NCBI RefSeq assembly: GCF_014805625.2
Contig: NW_023998458.1
Span: forward strand, 1,159,480-1,223,479
Length of the DNA: 64,000 nt
Origin: Glossina fuscipes
Lineage: Eukaryota; Arthropoda; Insecta; Diptera; Glossinidae
Direction of reading: 5' to 3'
Below the pieces are notes generated by a model. The model searched no databases and was not told the origin of the DNA. It saw only the letters and a list, made by a program, of their open reading frames with translations. The position numbers were made by a program, and so were the translations under genes. Positions 24,699-39,200 of this stretch are shown piece by piece. The number at the start of each line of letters is the position of its first letter. The first letter of the stretch is position 1.

Positions 24699-27600
24699 TG
24701 TGTGTATATGTATATATATATATATATGTATATATGTATAATGTAATCATTAAACAATCATACGTATCGTAGAACTTTATATACTTCCCACACTCATGCA
24801 ATATTGTTTACATATAAAAACCAAAGAGTTTTCCCCACATAAACGTGATGTAGTTTACTATAAACCATAAATTAAAACGACTACATTATCCTTATGCAAG
24901 CTTTGCCACACAACCACCAAACAATCGAACGCTAAATGGCGCGCTACGTCGTACTGCTTTGTATATATATAATAAAGTATTTGACGACTTGTTTGCTTTT
25001 TTTTTTTGCAACACAAAATTCAATTGAGTACACATATATGCTCAGTTGTCCTTGTTGCAATCATTGTCGGTCTTTATCGGTTTCGTCATCACCAATCATT
25101 GCTTTCACTATCGTTATCATTACAAGCAATTACGAGAGGAGCGTTTATTCAGAATTCTTGCTACATTTGTACACATCGATGCCAAGCATTGTCATCATCA
25201 TCGCCATCATCATCATCATCATCGTCATCGTCATTGTCATCGTCATCGTCATCGTCATCATTATCATCTTCATAGACATCGTCATCATCATCTTCATTGG
25301 CTTTCACGCCAATGTTCGATTATTGTTGAACTTTCTCACTATTGTTATCGTTGTTGTTGTTGCTGTTTGCCGAGCATTTTGTTAAATCATATTTGCACGG
25401 CATACGGGACTTTTTGCCGTATAAATCTAGCAAATTCATTAGTACCGTTACAGGCTCCGTTCTTAACAGACGGTTGCTTACGTTTACTTTCGCCTTCAAG
25501 TTAATGCGTGTGTATCGCATATAACATACAGACAGTAAAGAGGAAGTAAAACAAGTGCAGTAAATAATTTCCTAACTACGTTCGCGTAAGCATTAACAAT
25601 ACGAATCGCAAACACGAATACCTGTACAATCAATGCAATCGCCAAGATTCTCAATTCTCGTGCAATGAATGAGCGTATGGCGCAAACCGCGTTGTGCCTG
25701 GGCAGTCTTCATATTTATTATCGCATTTACGGCCGTGTTAAGTATTAAGTGCGTGCGAATTAATTTTTTTATTTATTTTTTATTTTTGTGTTTAATCAAA
25801 ACAAACTAAACTTGGTTTTGGGAAACGCAAGAGAGATAAACGATTAAAAGATTAATCTTTAAAAAAGAGAAATTTGTTTAAAAAAAATTTATTAAAGTTT
25901 TTTAGAAAAACCGCTTACCTATGCAAAGCGTTAATTAAGTACAGCTAAATATGAAGATGCTTAACTGTCATTAGCTTTCACGTTTAATGAAAAGCTATAT
26001 CTTTTCTTATCAGTTATTAGAAAAGTTAATTGATTTTGTCAAAAAAAAGAAAACAAAAAGAAAAACAATTCAAAAATGCAGCGTCGTATGTCAGTGACCA
26101 TACGCGAGTACAAGTTTTTTCGCAGCTTTTCGCAAAAATTCGAAAATTGGCCGAAACGTAAAGCTGAAGCGTTGTGGCGTAAAATGCGTGAACGAAAAAT
26201 AGCAGGTAAGCATAACATTTAGAAAAATACATGTGCCAGCGTAAGCTGTCAGCTGTTTGTGGCTTTCTATCTGAACTTTTAGTTGCGACGACAATATTTT
26301 GGAATTTTCTTTTCCATTGTTCAGTTATGATGACACTTAGTCTTTAACCATATTTAGCCCTCACACTATATTCTTTATGAACGATTCGGAAGCTAAGACA
26401 CATTTCTTTCGCGAATGAATTCCCAACCATACCTCTTGCTTCCCTACATTTGTTGCTTCATATGCATTCTGTGGAATTTCTGCCAATGAAGGACCTGCTT
26501 TCTTCCGATGCTTGACAGAAAAGCCTATCTCTCGAATCTTTTGCTGTAAGTCTCTTAAAAAGCTGCCAGAGAGGATACAAAAGAACAACAATACTTTGCA
26601 AAAGTTTCCGGGCTTTGAGTCTTTGTTTACATTTTTGTAGTATAATATGGCATTGAATGCCATTTTCATTTTGAAGGTGACTTTCATAATGTATCAAGAA
26701 AGTTAAATCGATATTTCTGCTAATGTACCTCAAATAGTTAATTATTAATAAAGGAAAATAGAATTTTTTTTTTTTAAATTTAACAAAGAATTTTTGTGTT
26801 TCGTGATTTATTTGAGCGCAGTCTTAGTAAATTCGCATTAAATAATATATTCGTTATAGGGAGGGTTATGGATGAGGATCACCAAAGGAACGTGTACTTG
26901 AGAATAACTACACTTCTTTAATTGGTCTGGTAACGACTGAGCTGATTGAATTGAGTTGCACGTTCATACATGTCAGTATAGTAATTCTCGATTTCTTTTA
27001 GAAAACTGTTATCTAAAACATCAAAACTGCTATAAGTAATTCCTCATTCAGCTCTCTATTATCGTAACAGATTTTTACTGTTCAGATTTGGACCTACGGT
27101 TAACGACTTTCGTTACATTGAGGACTATAAGGAAGGACAGATTGTAGATATGCAAATCGATGGAAAATTATATTAACGAAAAAAGAAATAGAAGAAAGCG
27201 ATTACTCGGGGGATGTCTCCTTATATGGGAGACATGATGGCGGTCAGAAAGAAGTAGGGCAAGAGAAAAGAGATAGGAATTGCTCGAATTTGTCAATTGA
27301 GCTATAACCATGCCCAATCATCGTTAATCCGCACTGAGATTTGAATCGGCTCGACTATTCCGCAGCCAACGTATGATGAGCTTTCCTGCTGTGTAAAGTG
27401 ATGGACGAAAGAATACATAAATGCGTGGACAGATACATTGGGATTATTGCCACAATCCAGCATTCAGCGAATAAAAAGAGAAACATGTGAAAAGACCAAG
27501 TGGTGGATGAACAAAATATATATATATATAAACGCTTGGAAACAGTAGCAATTACATAGATGAATGTCCAGACGGATGGACCAAATCCTTCGGAGGGCAG

Positions 27601-30600
27601 ACTCCCAAGTGTTACACGCACCAATTGTTCGCATTAGAAGCAATCGCGAAGATTAACTCAACCGATAGTGCGATGGCCAAGCCTGATTGGTAAGTCCTAC
27701 GGGAGGTTATAGAAAGATGGATAGACGAACTCGATATCAAACCTTACACCAGTAAAGGGAAGAGAATTTTTCGCGATTTTGTGAGAATACAACGCTCAAA
27801 TCAACTCAAAATTCCATGTTAATTCGGAATACATTGGCTTTATTGGAAATGCTTATACATAGTCGCGAGTGTTGCAAGTAAAATAATGAGATCAATATAT
27901 TCGCTGAGCAATTAGGGTAGAAGATATAAATATACATAATATTTATGACTAGATGTGTACATCATTCATTCATGAAATGTTCTTGGAATACCGATTATTC
28001 ATTGTACTATTGTCGCTGCTGTCGCGTTCATATTTTTATTCACACTTAAAGAAATTCATTTCATCTGAAAGCTAGATGTAGACAGACGACAATGCGTGAA
28101 AATGTTTCCTTAAAAATAAATTTTTATGATTAAAAATAATTAATCACCACAAAAAGATTAACGCTGCTAATAAACGATTTTGACAGTCGGAAAGCAAACA
28201 CAAGGAAAATGTTGCGTTAAATCGATCGCCTTTATACGCCCACTTTGACTTTTATTTACGTTTTCTTATAACATCGCTTCCCATCCGATTAATCTCCACT
28301 ATAATGTATTCTTTAAGTAAAATTCGTATCATTATCATTAATAGGATAATTTTTCAAACTTTATTAACAATCCCAACAGTGTGTAGAAAGCCCATGCTTC
28401 TAGTGCACTTAACCTTTTTATGCACGGATTTCGAGTAGGTATAATTTGATACGTGTTCAGAGAGAAGCATAAAGTTAACACCGCCTCCCACGCATGTATA
28501 CATGCGCAAGGTCTTTCAGGAAAGTACATTTAAGCGGATGCTTCATCAAGAAAGGAACTTGTAAATAATACATGAAATGCAATATTACGTAATAAGCTTG
28601 ACGATCCAATGTATGGTGTTGTACTTAAAATTGCTCACAACAGCTTGCTGATCTATGCAAACATTTTCACATTTTATCGAACAACACCAACTCCCCGATT
28701 AATATGTTTGTCGAACACGATTCCGTACGTCTCTCTATTTCTTTCTCTTCCCTCACTTTTTTCTGATCGTCGCCTATCGTACACGAGTAGGGGACATGCC
28801 CTGAGTGATTGCTCATATCAAAAGGGAAAAAAGGAAAGCTCTAAGCAGGTTAAAGTAACAAAAGCGATAAAAGTAAAAGGGTTCCTAAACTGAGTACAAA
28901 TACAACAACTTGTTTCCAAATATCTCCTTAATGTAGGAACAGTCAGTCGTATGAGTACATCATGGGTTTGTGAGAAGACTTTCAGCGAATCAATCCACGA
29001 CAACAAGTGGATTCTCGGGACTAAAGAGTTTTGTAGTGAACATGTTTTCTCTTTTGGCTGCACTCTGTGTATTTTAACATACTTTTATGACATTCGAAGT
29101 GCAAGTTTATTTACTTGCATATGTATCCATGTATGCATGCATGTCAGAAAAAAGTCACAACAATATTAAATTCATTTTTGCTCTCACATGGAATTAGCAT
29201 CACACAATAAGTTAAGTGTTTTAGATAAACACATATATTTCTATATATATATATAGTATTTATATTGCTGCATAGGTAAGCATTGACATATATACGAAAA
29301 TATATGCTACCATGTGAACCCATAATAAATTCCACTGTATATGTATTAAAAAAAAAAAAAGAACGAGAGAATTGCTCCTACAATAGCGGAAATTTTTATT
29401 TTTATATAATAAAAAAAAAATAAATAAATAAAATGCAAAACAAAAAATTTCCGAGAATATTTTTAAATGTTTTGTTGACATTTATTAATTGTTATTATTA
29501 ACAATAATCATTTTTTTTTTTTAAATAATATTCATTTTCATTTAATTAATTTTTAATTGATTTTATAAATAAATATCAAAGGTCATGTTCTGAATATAAA
29601 CATAAGATTCTCATTACAACATGGAATCACTTTTTAAAAATTGTTCAACGTAGAAGATCATTCTCCAGACATAACGATCTCTGCAAGATCAATAAAATAT
29701 ACATACACACGGTTAGATAGAAAAATAGATGCAAGGTGTATTTTCCGATCCTAGGCCAAAGAAATTGTAAAAGGTAGCTTCCACACAGCCTATACAACGT
29801 TTTTAGATGTTGTAACACAATTCAAAATTAATTCCGGCCAACGCACCTGAACTAGTTCATGCAAAAATTGAAGGCTTTTATGTAGCCTCTCTATGTGGTG
29901 CGCGTCCTCTTTAAAGTTGTGCAAGTAAAGTGTATTATCATATTTTCCTGCAAAGGGTTTTGGGTTGTAAGGGTAAGGAGGAAATGCAACAAGAACTAAT
30001 GTCTATTTACAATAATCTTAAATGGGTCGAGCACATTAATGCGGCGAGGAAGGAGAACGGCTATGTCATCGGCTTCGAAATCAGGGAAAAGCGTAAAAAT
30101 TTATTGCCGCATCACTAGGTCGTTCACAAAACTTCGTCGCGAATGTCTTATAACCCCAAAAAATAGTATTCAGAGACGTGGAGCAATTCAAAAAATTTCT
30201 GCGGTGACCGATAATCGCATGATAACTTAGCAATGCGAAACGATCCGTTCAAGTCGTCTAAAGCAATTTCAATGTGCACTTGGAAACTTGTGGTATTTTT
30301 AAACTGAACTTCTTGTAAGGTTTTGTTTCTACTTAACTCTAAAAGCATTTTTAAATACAGAAATTTTCCTACGTTTTAAATAAATGATAAATATAGTATG
30401 TAATCGGAGCAAAACAGAAAAAAATGTCTCGCACCTTGTCCACCCTTGTACAGGGAACAACAACACATATATATATGTTATAAAAATAAGTTTCATAATC
30501 GGTTGCGTAAAATCTGAAAGAAAAAATTTCTTTTGATTAAAATATTTCTGTTGATAAATATATTTAATTATATATACATGATAATTTATATTATACACGA

Positions 30601-33206
30601 TATTATGCACGCTACAACGTGTGGGTCTATTGTTGGAGAAGCCTTTAAATTTTTTCTTAATTCTATCGCCAATTATATCATCTAGAGGATGATTATTATT
30701 TCAATTATAGCGCCCAACAGCAAAAGAAGAACAGACAGGCAGGTACATGGGATCTGAACCATCTTTCTTTGGGCTGGTAATCAAAGATATATGCGCTTTA
30801 TATCTTTTTTTACACGAATTGTTTGCTTTTGCCAATTTTTAGTTAAAATACTCAGACGCCGTGAAACATGCCTCCACATTTGTCATATGTTGCATGCGTT
30901 TCTTACACGATTATGTTTGCAAAGTTTCCCAAGGGACGCATATGCCGCGTAAAAAAAAGGAGTTGAAATATTGATAAGGGCTTATTCACAAATAACTTAA
31001 GACGTCATCTTAAGCTCTAAACCAAAAACTCTACCGTCTTGGACTGAAGTTATTGAAGTAAGCCGAAAATCAGATACGATTTGTAGATAACCATGCGATC
31101 GACATAAATGACTTCGTGATCAAAAAAAGGAATAACAAGATTAAAATGAAATTTGCCATTACGTGCGATGTATGACGTCACAACCCTGATGTAAGCAGAC
31201 ACATTCCAGCAAATGCGCAGCCCTTTACCAGATTTCCTCAAATCGATTCCCCTTAATACGCATTTGGCCCGAACTTTTTTGCTTGAAATTTTTCAAGAGA
31301 CTTTTCTGATTATTAGAAACGCTTCATGTTTGTCTTCGACTGGATACCCGTCAAGTAATTGAGCAATCCTCGTTAGTGATGAAAATATCCCTCTATTATG
31401 TGAAGTTTTAAATATTAATATTTGTTTATTGATATTTTTTTATATAGCTTACTTGAACGACAACTATGACATGGCTAAGTTTTCTATATGCACTTAGAGT
31501 TACCAATCTAAAATAAATATTTTAGATTAACAATATTAAGATAATATTTTTTATATTTTACGTCATATGTCAATTGCTGGTAGTGAAAATACGAAGCTTA
31601 AACAAGTAAGAAAATTATATTCGGTTGTGACCGAACCCTTTATACCTATCACCGTTATCCTAAAAAAGATAAAAACTAAATTTTCATGCTCTATAACATG
31701 AAAAGGGGGCGCGACTGATTTTTCCGACATTCAAAATAAAAAATTTGGTCGTATAGGCGGGTGAGCGTTGTATGTGTGACCTTGGAAAAGTCTGAGTCAC
31801 TTTCAAATTTTTTTGCAAATTTTTGTTTTCGCTAATGGGAGAATGTTTAGCACAATTACTACACAGTTGCGCACACGGACAAGTGAACAGACGAACAGAG
31901 GGACGTGTTTAGGTACATTCCAATTTAAAACTGGCCGAGAATTCATATACTTTATGGGGTTTTTCAAGCTTGTTTCTGCGCCTTATAAAAATATTGAAAA
32001 AAAAACTAAATTTTGATACTGGAAAGGCGGTCAATTTTTTCCATTTCTCTACAGCTGCTACAGCATCACCCTTATAATATGCGTTCAAATTTTCGAACAT
32101 TTACCTGTTATAGCTTATGAGTAAAAAGTGAAACAATTTTTTATTGCGTTTGAGAAACAGAGGTGTTCTCAGTGGTGCTGTGGGCGTGCGTGTCCACCGA
32201 TTTGCCATTTTCCATACCGAGCCGCTTGTAAGGACTTTCAACGTTTCTGCCAAATTTGAAGTCGAGAACTTCATTTTTGCGGCCAGGAAAATGTTTACAA
32301 CAGACATTGCTTAGACAGACATACACATAGACGGACGTGCTTGAATCGATATATGAATTGATGCTTCCTGCTGGGCGTTGCAAACGCTTTGACAAAATAA
32401 ACATACCACTCATCTACGGTGGGTATAAAAATAAAAATGGAGCGTTGAAGCCGAAGTTGGAGTAACTCATCAGGATTCATATCTTGGAAATTTTTTATGT
32501 CTGCGATTAGAGTTAGTTTAGAATGAAGTAGCCGAGTAGCTAAGAACTGTGACTACCCAGTCGGTGTTCGCAGGTTCAAATCTCAAGTACAGTAGACTTT
32601 CCTTTGATCATAGCTATTTTCGCATTGGATTGCAAGAGCTCGTTGTGTTAATACCAAGTCCTGTGGACTTTGCTTTGTTCTAAGTCTATTCAAATCATTA
32701 GTGTCCATTTTCTGCCTAACTCCAATATATTTGATTTTATTTCTACAAGCGAAGGCTCACCGGAATTCTCAGATATCCTCTCTAGATAGCCATTAAATGA
32801 AGGTACACCTATCAAAATTTAATTTTTGCTTTTTGCCTTTCTAATCGATCCATTTCGTAGCCATTTTGTCACTAATTTCGTATAATAAGGACACAAAAAG
32901 TTTGTTAACTTATAAATCTTTTAAAAGGGATTAAATGCAAGAGAGATTTTAAGACAGAAATCTGAGCACGTGCAATGCGAAACATAAAGTTTACGTAATG
33001 CAAAGAAACGTAACGCTTGTAGTTAGCCAAGTCAATTATCAGGCAAATGTAACATTTAATCAACTTATATAAAGATCATATAAACGCGTATAAATTATTA
33101 CTTTGTCATGCTATCATATATAAGCCTTTGTGTTCAATAAGCCTTCGAAAGCTTTTTTTTTTATTAATTATTGTTCACGTGGGCAGATACAGAGAGAGAG
33201 AGGGAA

Positions 33207-33241
<35 letters not shown>

Positions 33242-36200
33242 AAAGATAGGAAAAGGGGTTTATGAAACCACACCTTGGTATCGCTTGCGGTGATATTTTA
33301 TTAAAAGCCTCAAATCAACATGGTTTCCGGTATCATTATCCTTTACATAGTTGACGTCATTATCATCATCGTGCATTTACATAGAAAGGACAGCGATATC
33401 ACAGTTGAGTGCAGAACATGATGAAGGCGTTAACCCGGTCAATATGCATACATCGCTATTACAACATAAAACAACTAAATATTGTAGATTTTCGCTTCAA
33501 TAACTTTATGCTGCGTTCCAACAACAACGACGAGAACGACAACAACAACAAACAAAATATCAACACTGGCGTTGGACATTAAATTGAATTGTTCTTCGAA
33601 ACATTACGTTATACAATATCTCTCATGATGCTGTTAAATTGAAAAAAAAAAAAAAAAAAAAAAAACAGCTAAAGCGACATGTATATCAGTTAAATTAAAC
33701 CTTGAGTGCAGAGAGTTGATCATTCAATTAAATTTCCTGCATTTTTTTTTTATTGCCTTTTTTGCCCCTTCCTATGCACCTAGTGGCTGTCATTTTACTG
33801 TTTTCATTATGCAACTTTCAAGGCTTTTTATCGAGTTAAAGTATTTTTTTATTTTTTTATAGACTGGCAAAGAACTAATGGAAAAATTCCTTTTATTTCT
33901 GATTTTATAACAGCCGCAGTATTTACAGGTTCCAGCAAGTTTTATAGACTTATTTAAATTAAAGAAATTTTATTCCAAACCGAACTTCGGATACCAGTCA
34001 CTTTAGAAAGGATGCCAGCTGGCCGATTGAAAGTATGTTTCTCTTACAATCTTCGACGAGCATGATATTCGAGCCGAAGCCGAAATATTTCACTTTTTGT
34101 GTACTTGGTTTCTTCTTTAAATCGTTCCATATTTGCTATTGAAGCACTCAGATATTTAAAACTGAATTGCAGGAGTTCACTCATCTAAGCATATCAATTT
34201 TCAACCTTGTGTCCCAATTTCAGCACAATTCTCCGACAACAGAAGGTAGTCTGTCGGAGGGATCAGGTAAACCTTCTTCTAAAGTTCTTTTTGTTCTAGC
34301 TTTTTAGCTGCAACACAGAACGGATTGTAGCCTGACGTAGGAAGCATAAAAAATAACGTCCTTCTAAAATGCTTTTTTATAGTGTAAATAATCTGCAGCA
34401 ACATAAGATAATCTAACGGATGAACATGGTTTAATTCCTCCTAAATTGCTTTTCGTCCTAATTATTTAATGGTTGGGGAGCCTGCAAAAGGTAGTCTGAC
34501 GGAAAACATGCTTTAATTCCTCATGATTTACTTCCCATCCTAATTATTTAAGGGGTGGGTAAATAGCGACAACAAATGTTAATCAGACGGACCGACGTTG
34601 TTGAAATGCTTTTTCAATTCTTTCTCTCGTAACATCTTGAGGTTCAGAGAGCCTGCGAAAACATACATAGCCTGACGGGGAGGCCAAGTTAAGCTCCTTC
34701 TAAAATACTTTTTTCTTTAAATTTTTTAAGGTTTGAGGATCTTGCGATAATAGAACAAAGTCTGACGGATGGACATGGTCCGATTTCAAATTCCCTTTCC
34801 GTCCTGTTCTTTTACCTATTATTATTATTATTATTATTATTATTTATTTATTTGAGAGTTATTTAATCTCCTTTAACGAAGGATGAATGAGCAGACTATT
34901 CTATTTGAAGGAAAGATAGAAGAATGAACGGTTAGACTGACCCAACGGAGCAAAATGAAAAATAGGCTCAGGTTTTTCCTAACGTGTCATGCCGTCTATC
35001 TGTTTGAAACTGTATGACAATCTCAGTTTGCTTCTATCTAATGCTAGCATATGCAATAACTAAAACTGATATTAAAAAACGTATATGAATTTGAAAATGC
35101 CATCTTTGGATGGAGGATGAAATAAGGTTTTCTTCTTATCATCCCAGGTAAGCTTGTTATTTATTTATAAATTTTAATAACAACATAGACTGGCGTTTGC
35201 TTTTGCTCTTTATTTAAAGGGTATTAAGGACCGTTGCGGTATACATTTTTTATATCTAAAATTAAATATATAAATAGAATATGTAAAGAGCAGGCTAACA
35301 ATTTAAGTAAAAGGTTCTTCTCTTTCGCACACATGTGTATTACATATGAATGAACATATGCACCCAGACACTGCACACAAACAATGTTTGGAAAGTGTAA
35401 TCTTTTCAATGAAAACAAACTTTTACCGATAACATGTTATACACATGCACAAGTATTTTATAGCGCTATAATCATGTAACTATATATACTTACAAATACT
35501 ATGCTGTATTACCTTTCCATCGTGTTTGTAAAAAGTTAATCAATTGAAAATCTAATAATAAATATAAAAGAAAATTTTAAACGTATATAGGTGCAAAGAA
35601 GAAGAATGGATGTAATATTGATTTCCTCCTTTCTCTGGCTGCCTCAGAGGGTGAAGGCTTAAAGGGAATTCTTTGCATATACTTTACGCCGTAGCATAGC
35701 TGAGAAGCATTGTAGGTCATCACAAAGATCGGATGACATGAAAGTGAGTGAAAATTTAAATAGATTTGCAACAGCGCAGCTCAGTTACGTCACTACTTCA
35801 TATGTTTTATAGGAATTAAGGATTATTCAAGCGAAAGCATTAGTTAACACATTTGAATAACAAAATTATAAATACTTAGGATATGGTGGAGTTAGTGGCT
35901 TCACAAACAGCTGACAAATAATAAAAGCAAAGTAAAACGGGTGGAAATTCATATAGGAATGATTTCAATAAATTGCTGCTAGACCTAAATTAAGAACTTT
36001 TCAACTGACGAAAGCAAACATTCTTCGTTCGTTCGTCGGGTTTGTCGAATAATAACACAATTTTTAAAATTTCCCTACAAAACTTGCGCTGTAACCGTAT
36101 TTAGGCATTCTAAATTGATATAAACACTTTGGTTAAGCTAGGACAGGTTTTTGAATCCTCTCTCATATAACCAAATCTTCATATCACATCTTTATATGGC

Positions 36201-39200
36201 AAAAAGATGTAATTTCCAATGTTTCATGGTGAAAATTGAGTCATAACAGTAAATCGACAAAGAAGTCAACCTTATCCGAATTTGGACCACGTAGATGAAT
36301 TTCTTGGATACCGCCGTATAGTAAAATTCTTAGGAAACGTAGATCCTCACATGCCAAAAAGGCCTAATTGATAATGTTTTATGACGAAAATTTCTTCATG
36401 ATATTAAGTTGACATAAAAATTAAGTGGACCAATTGTGGAACACATAAGTCTATTTCTTCGACTACACTGCATATAAGATTTTTCTTGAATAGTAAGCCG
36501 CCTTAAGAATAAGGCTTCATTTTTAATATCTTATAACGAAAATGGATCTATAGTAATTAAATAACGAAAAAAAATTGACAACAAGAATTTGGTTCACCTA
36601 AGTCTATTTTTTAGACCTTAATACATATATAGAAATTACCAGGAAAATCAAGCCCTCATATGGAGGAAACGTATAATTTCTAGGATTTTATGACGAAAAC
36701 TGAAAACTAATAACATTTTTGGGAAGTAAATTAATTTGCTAAATTTGCATCACATCTTATGACGTTCTGGGCATCCGCCAAGACACGGGCTTTGATAAAA
36801 ATTATACCTTTGCATGAACATAATATGTAATTTTTGATATATTATTGCCAAAACGAACAAATGACTGTACTAGGCGGGTATGGTATTTGACAGTCGGCCT
36901 GTGGATATGCACTACCTCAAGCGAATATATAACACTGGCAAGGTTTGTAAGTACATCAAAGCAGTAATCGGAGCTTTATGTGGCTTTGACAAATGACTAT
37001 AACCTGTTTAGGATCGGCTTCTAAGCTAAAAAGTCAATTAAAAGAAAGCTTCGATATTTTCGGTGCAAGGGACATTTTAATACTTCCTAGCAGCTTTTGG
37101 AAGTCTCGACTCTAATGGGCAGAAAATTATTTTTATTGGTTACATTGATCAAGAATACACATGATCTGCAAAATTCACAAATGTGTTTTTGTTTACATCT
37201 GCTGTCTGTCGCAAACATCTGCTGTGTTAACTGATCTTCTTAACTGAATATGAAAATGGTGCAATTGATAAACGTCAACCAATTTGCCCTAAGACGTCTG
37301 CTTTCTTTATTTTTCTCTTTTTCTTATAAGATCTGGAAATTTTTTGGTTCAGTTTGGTTTTCATATCAAGACATCACATAAATTATATTTAATGGAATGT
37401 TGGTAAATTCGATTAGTTACAACTTTCATTGGTAATGTTTAATCGTTGGTCAAGAGATGACACAACCAATTAACCGCAGTGGTAATGAAAATGTCAAAAA
37501 AAATAATGGGGAGAATATTAAACCCTACAAACACTGAGAGAAATGAAAGTAAGACTGTGAAGATGGGTAATTTTAAGAAGTCTAGGTAAAAGTTTTTACA
37601 CTAGAATTAAGTAGATCTATAAATTATTGCTCGATGTTAATATGGATTTTTTTTTTTGTGTTAAAAAACTGTACAGGCTGTCTGTCTTGTTCGCCTCACC
37701 AACAATTGCATCTATCCCGTTTCAATATGTTCCAGCTGACAAAGATGGTGATTTAAATTGAACTCGACAGGGCTAAGATGTATTGGTTGCTTTCGCAAAT
37801 GCGACAGAAACCACAAAGTGAATAAGTTTTTTGCTATATGACCAGGATGGAACCAGGGAACAGTGTTTGTGTGCGTCTGATTTAAAAATGGAGTCCTAAG
37901 GCACGGCGGGAGGTACGCTTGGTTGGTAGATTGTTGCAAAGGGGCGCACTGTGATTGAAAAATGACAAGTAGGTCATGCAACATACAAACACTTCCAAGA
38001 CGAGTGAGTGGGAACGCTGAGAAAGCTTTGTAACCCCTTTATATATAAAAAAAAAAAAATACTGACCCATCGATCGTATAACCGACGAAAGCTCAGAACA
38101 TCCGCAAAATGACGGTTGCTTTGCTTAAGGTCAAATCACACGAGACATAAAACCTTAATAACCAATTTGTTTATTTTCGAGCTTAGACGTTTAAAGTTCT
38201 TGTTAAAATATTTTTAAAGTGTATATTTTTAAAACTCTTAAATTTTTCCCTAATTGAGTTTTTTTTTGGCAATTTTTTACCATCCGAAGGCTTAAAAAAT
38301 TTATTATTTATTGAGCCGACTTTATCGAATATAATATAACCAAATTTATTATGCACGCGTATAGTTCCCTTCCTTCTTTTTTTTTTTTTCTTACTCTTTA
38401 TTGATTAAATTTTTTCCTTATTTTACCTTTGTTTCTTGCAGAAATCGAAGCTGTCGAGGCATGTAAATGGTTAAGAGCTGCCGGCTTTCCACAGTACGCT
38501 CAAATGTATGAAGGTATGTATAAATAGGGAGGAAGAATAACGAGAAAACAAAAAAAAAAAAAATAAATAAATAATAATACTACAAATCAAATATGTGAAC
38601 AAGTTGTAAACAGTTGTATAACAAATTATTGGAGAAGATATCAAGGAAACTTCTCTCTTCATCTTGATACTTGGTGATACTTGGTGGATGGAGAAAAGTT
38701 TAAATAAACATTGATTTCTTTAAACTATTTCCTTGCATTACTTTAAATAACAAATCGATCGATTTAAAAGTAGGTTTTTTTCTTTACGTACGCAAAGCAA
38801 ATCTTATAAAATATGAAATAAAATATTTTTCTTTCTACTTAACTGTATACTGACAAGTTTTATATAACTGTTAACTGGCAATATTGATTTATTATGTAGA
38901 GAGAGTAACCGCGATGCGTACTTTCACTTGCAAATGTTTCGTACAGATTTCCTTGTAATTCTATCAATTTCTGATTAAAGTATTTATAAATGAAAATATA
39001 TATATATATGTATTCTTTTACGACCTTGAATGCAGAAATGGACAAGTCGTATTGTAACAATTTCATAGCACAGTTTCAAATGACTTAACAGTCTTTATTT
39101 GATACACGACCTAATTTAATAGCATACTTTTAAATGACAATTATTGCAAGATCTGTTTTATCTACTGTCAGGCGCGAAATAAACGTAATTCTTATATAAA

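Larger units (their letters stand above)
23601..26075 (+). other. cv-c intron segment upstream of the alternative first exon; candidate promoter region
   Basis: No coding exon seen. Contains TG/TA microsatellites (24590-24745) and a CAT/TCG trinucleotide tract (25190-25300). The stretch just before the ATG exon (about 25500-26075) should hold the transcription start and 5' UTR of the short isoform if that exon is real. I found no TATA box, initiator or downstream element strong enough to place the start. Confidence 0.45.

Noticed and set aside
25046..25504. 149-152-codon plus-strand frames with His, Ser or Ile/Val runs
   Set aside because: Created by the CAT/CGT tract. No splice sites, no motif, several phases open.
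37712..37984. 90-codon minus-strand frame rich in Pro, His and Leu
   Set aside because: No homologous motif, no start context or splice sites, and composition fits chance.
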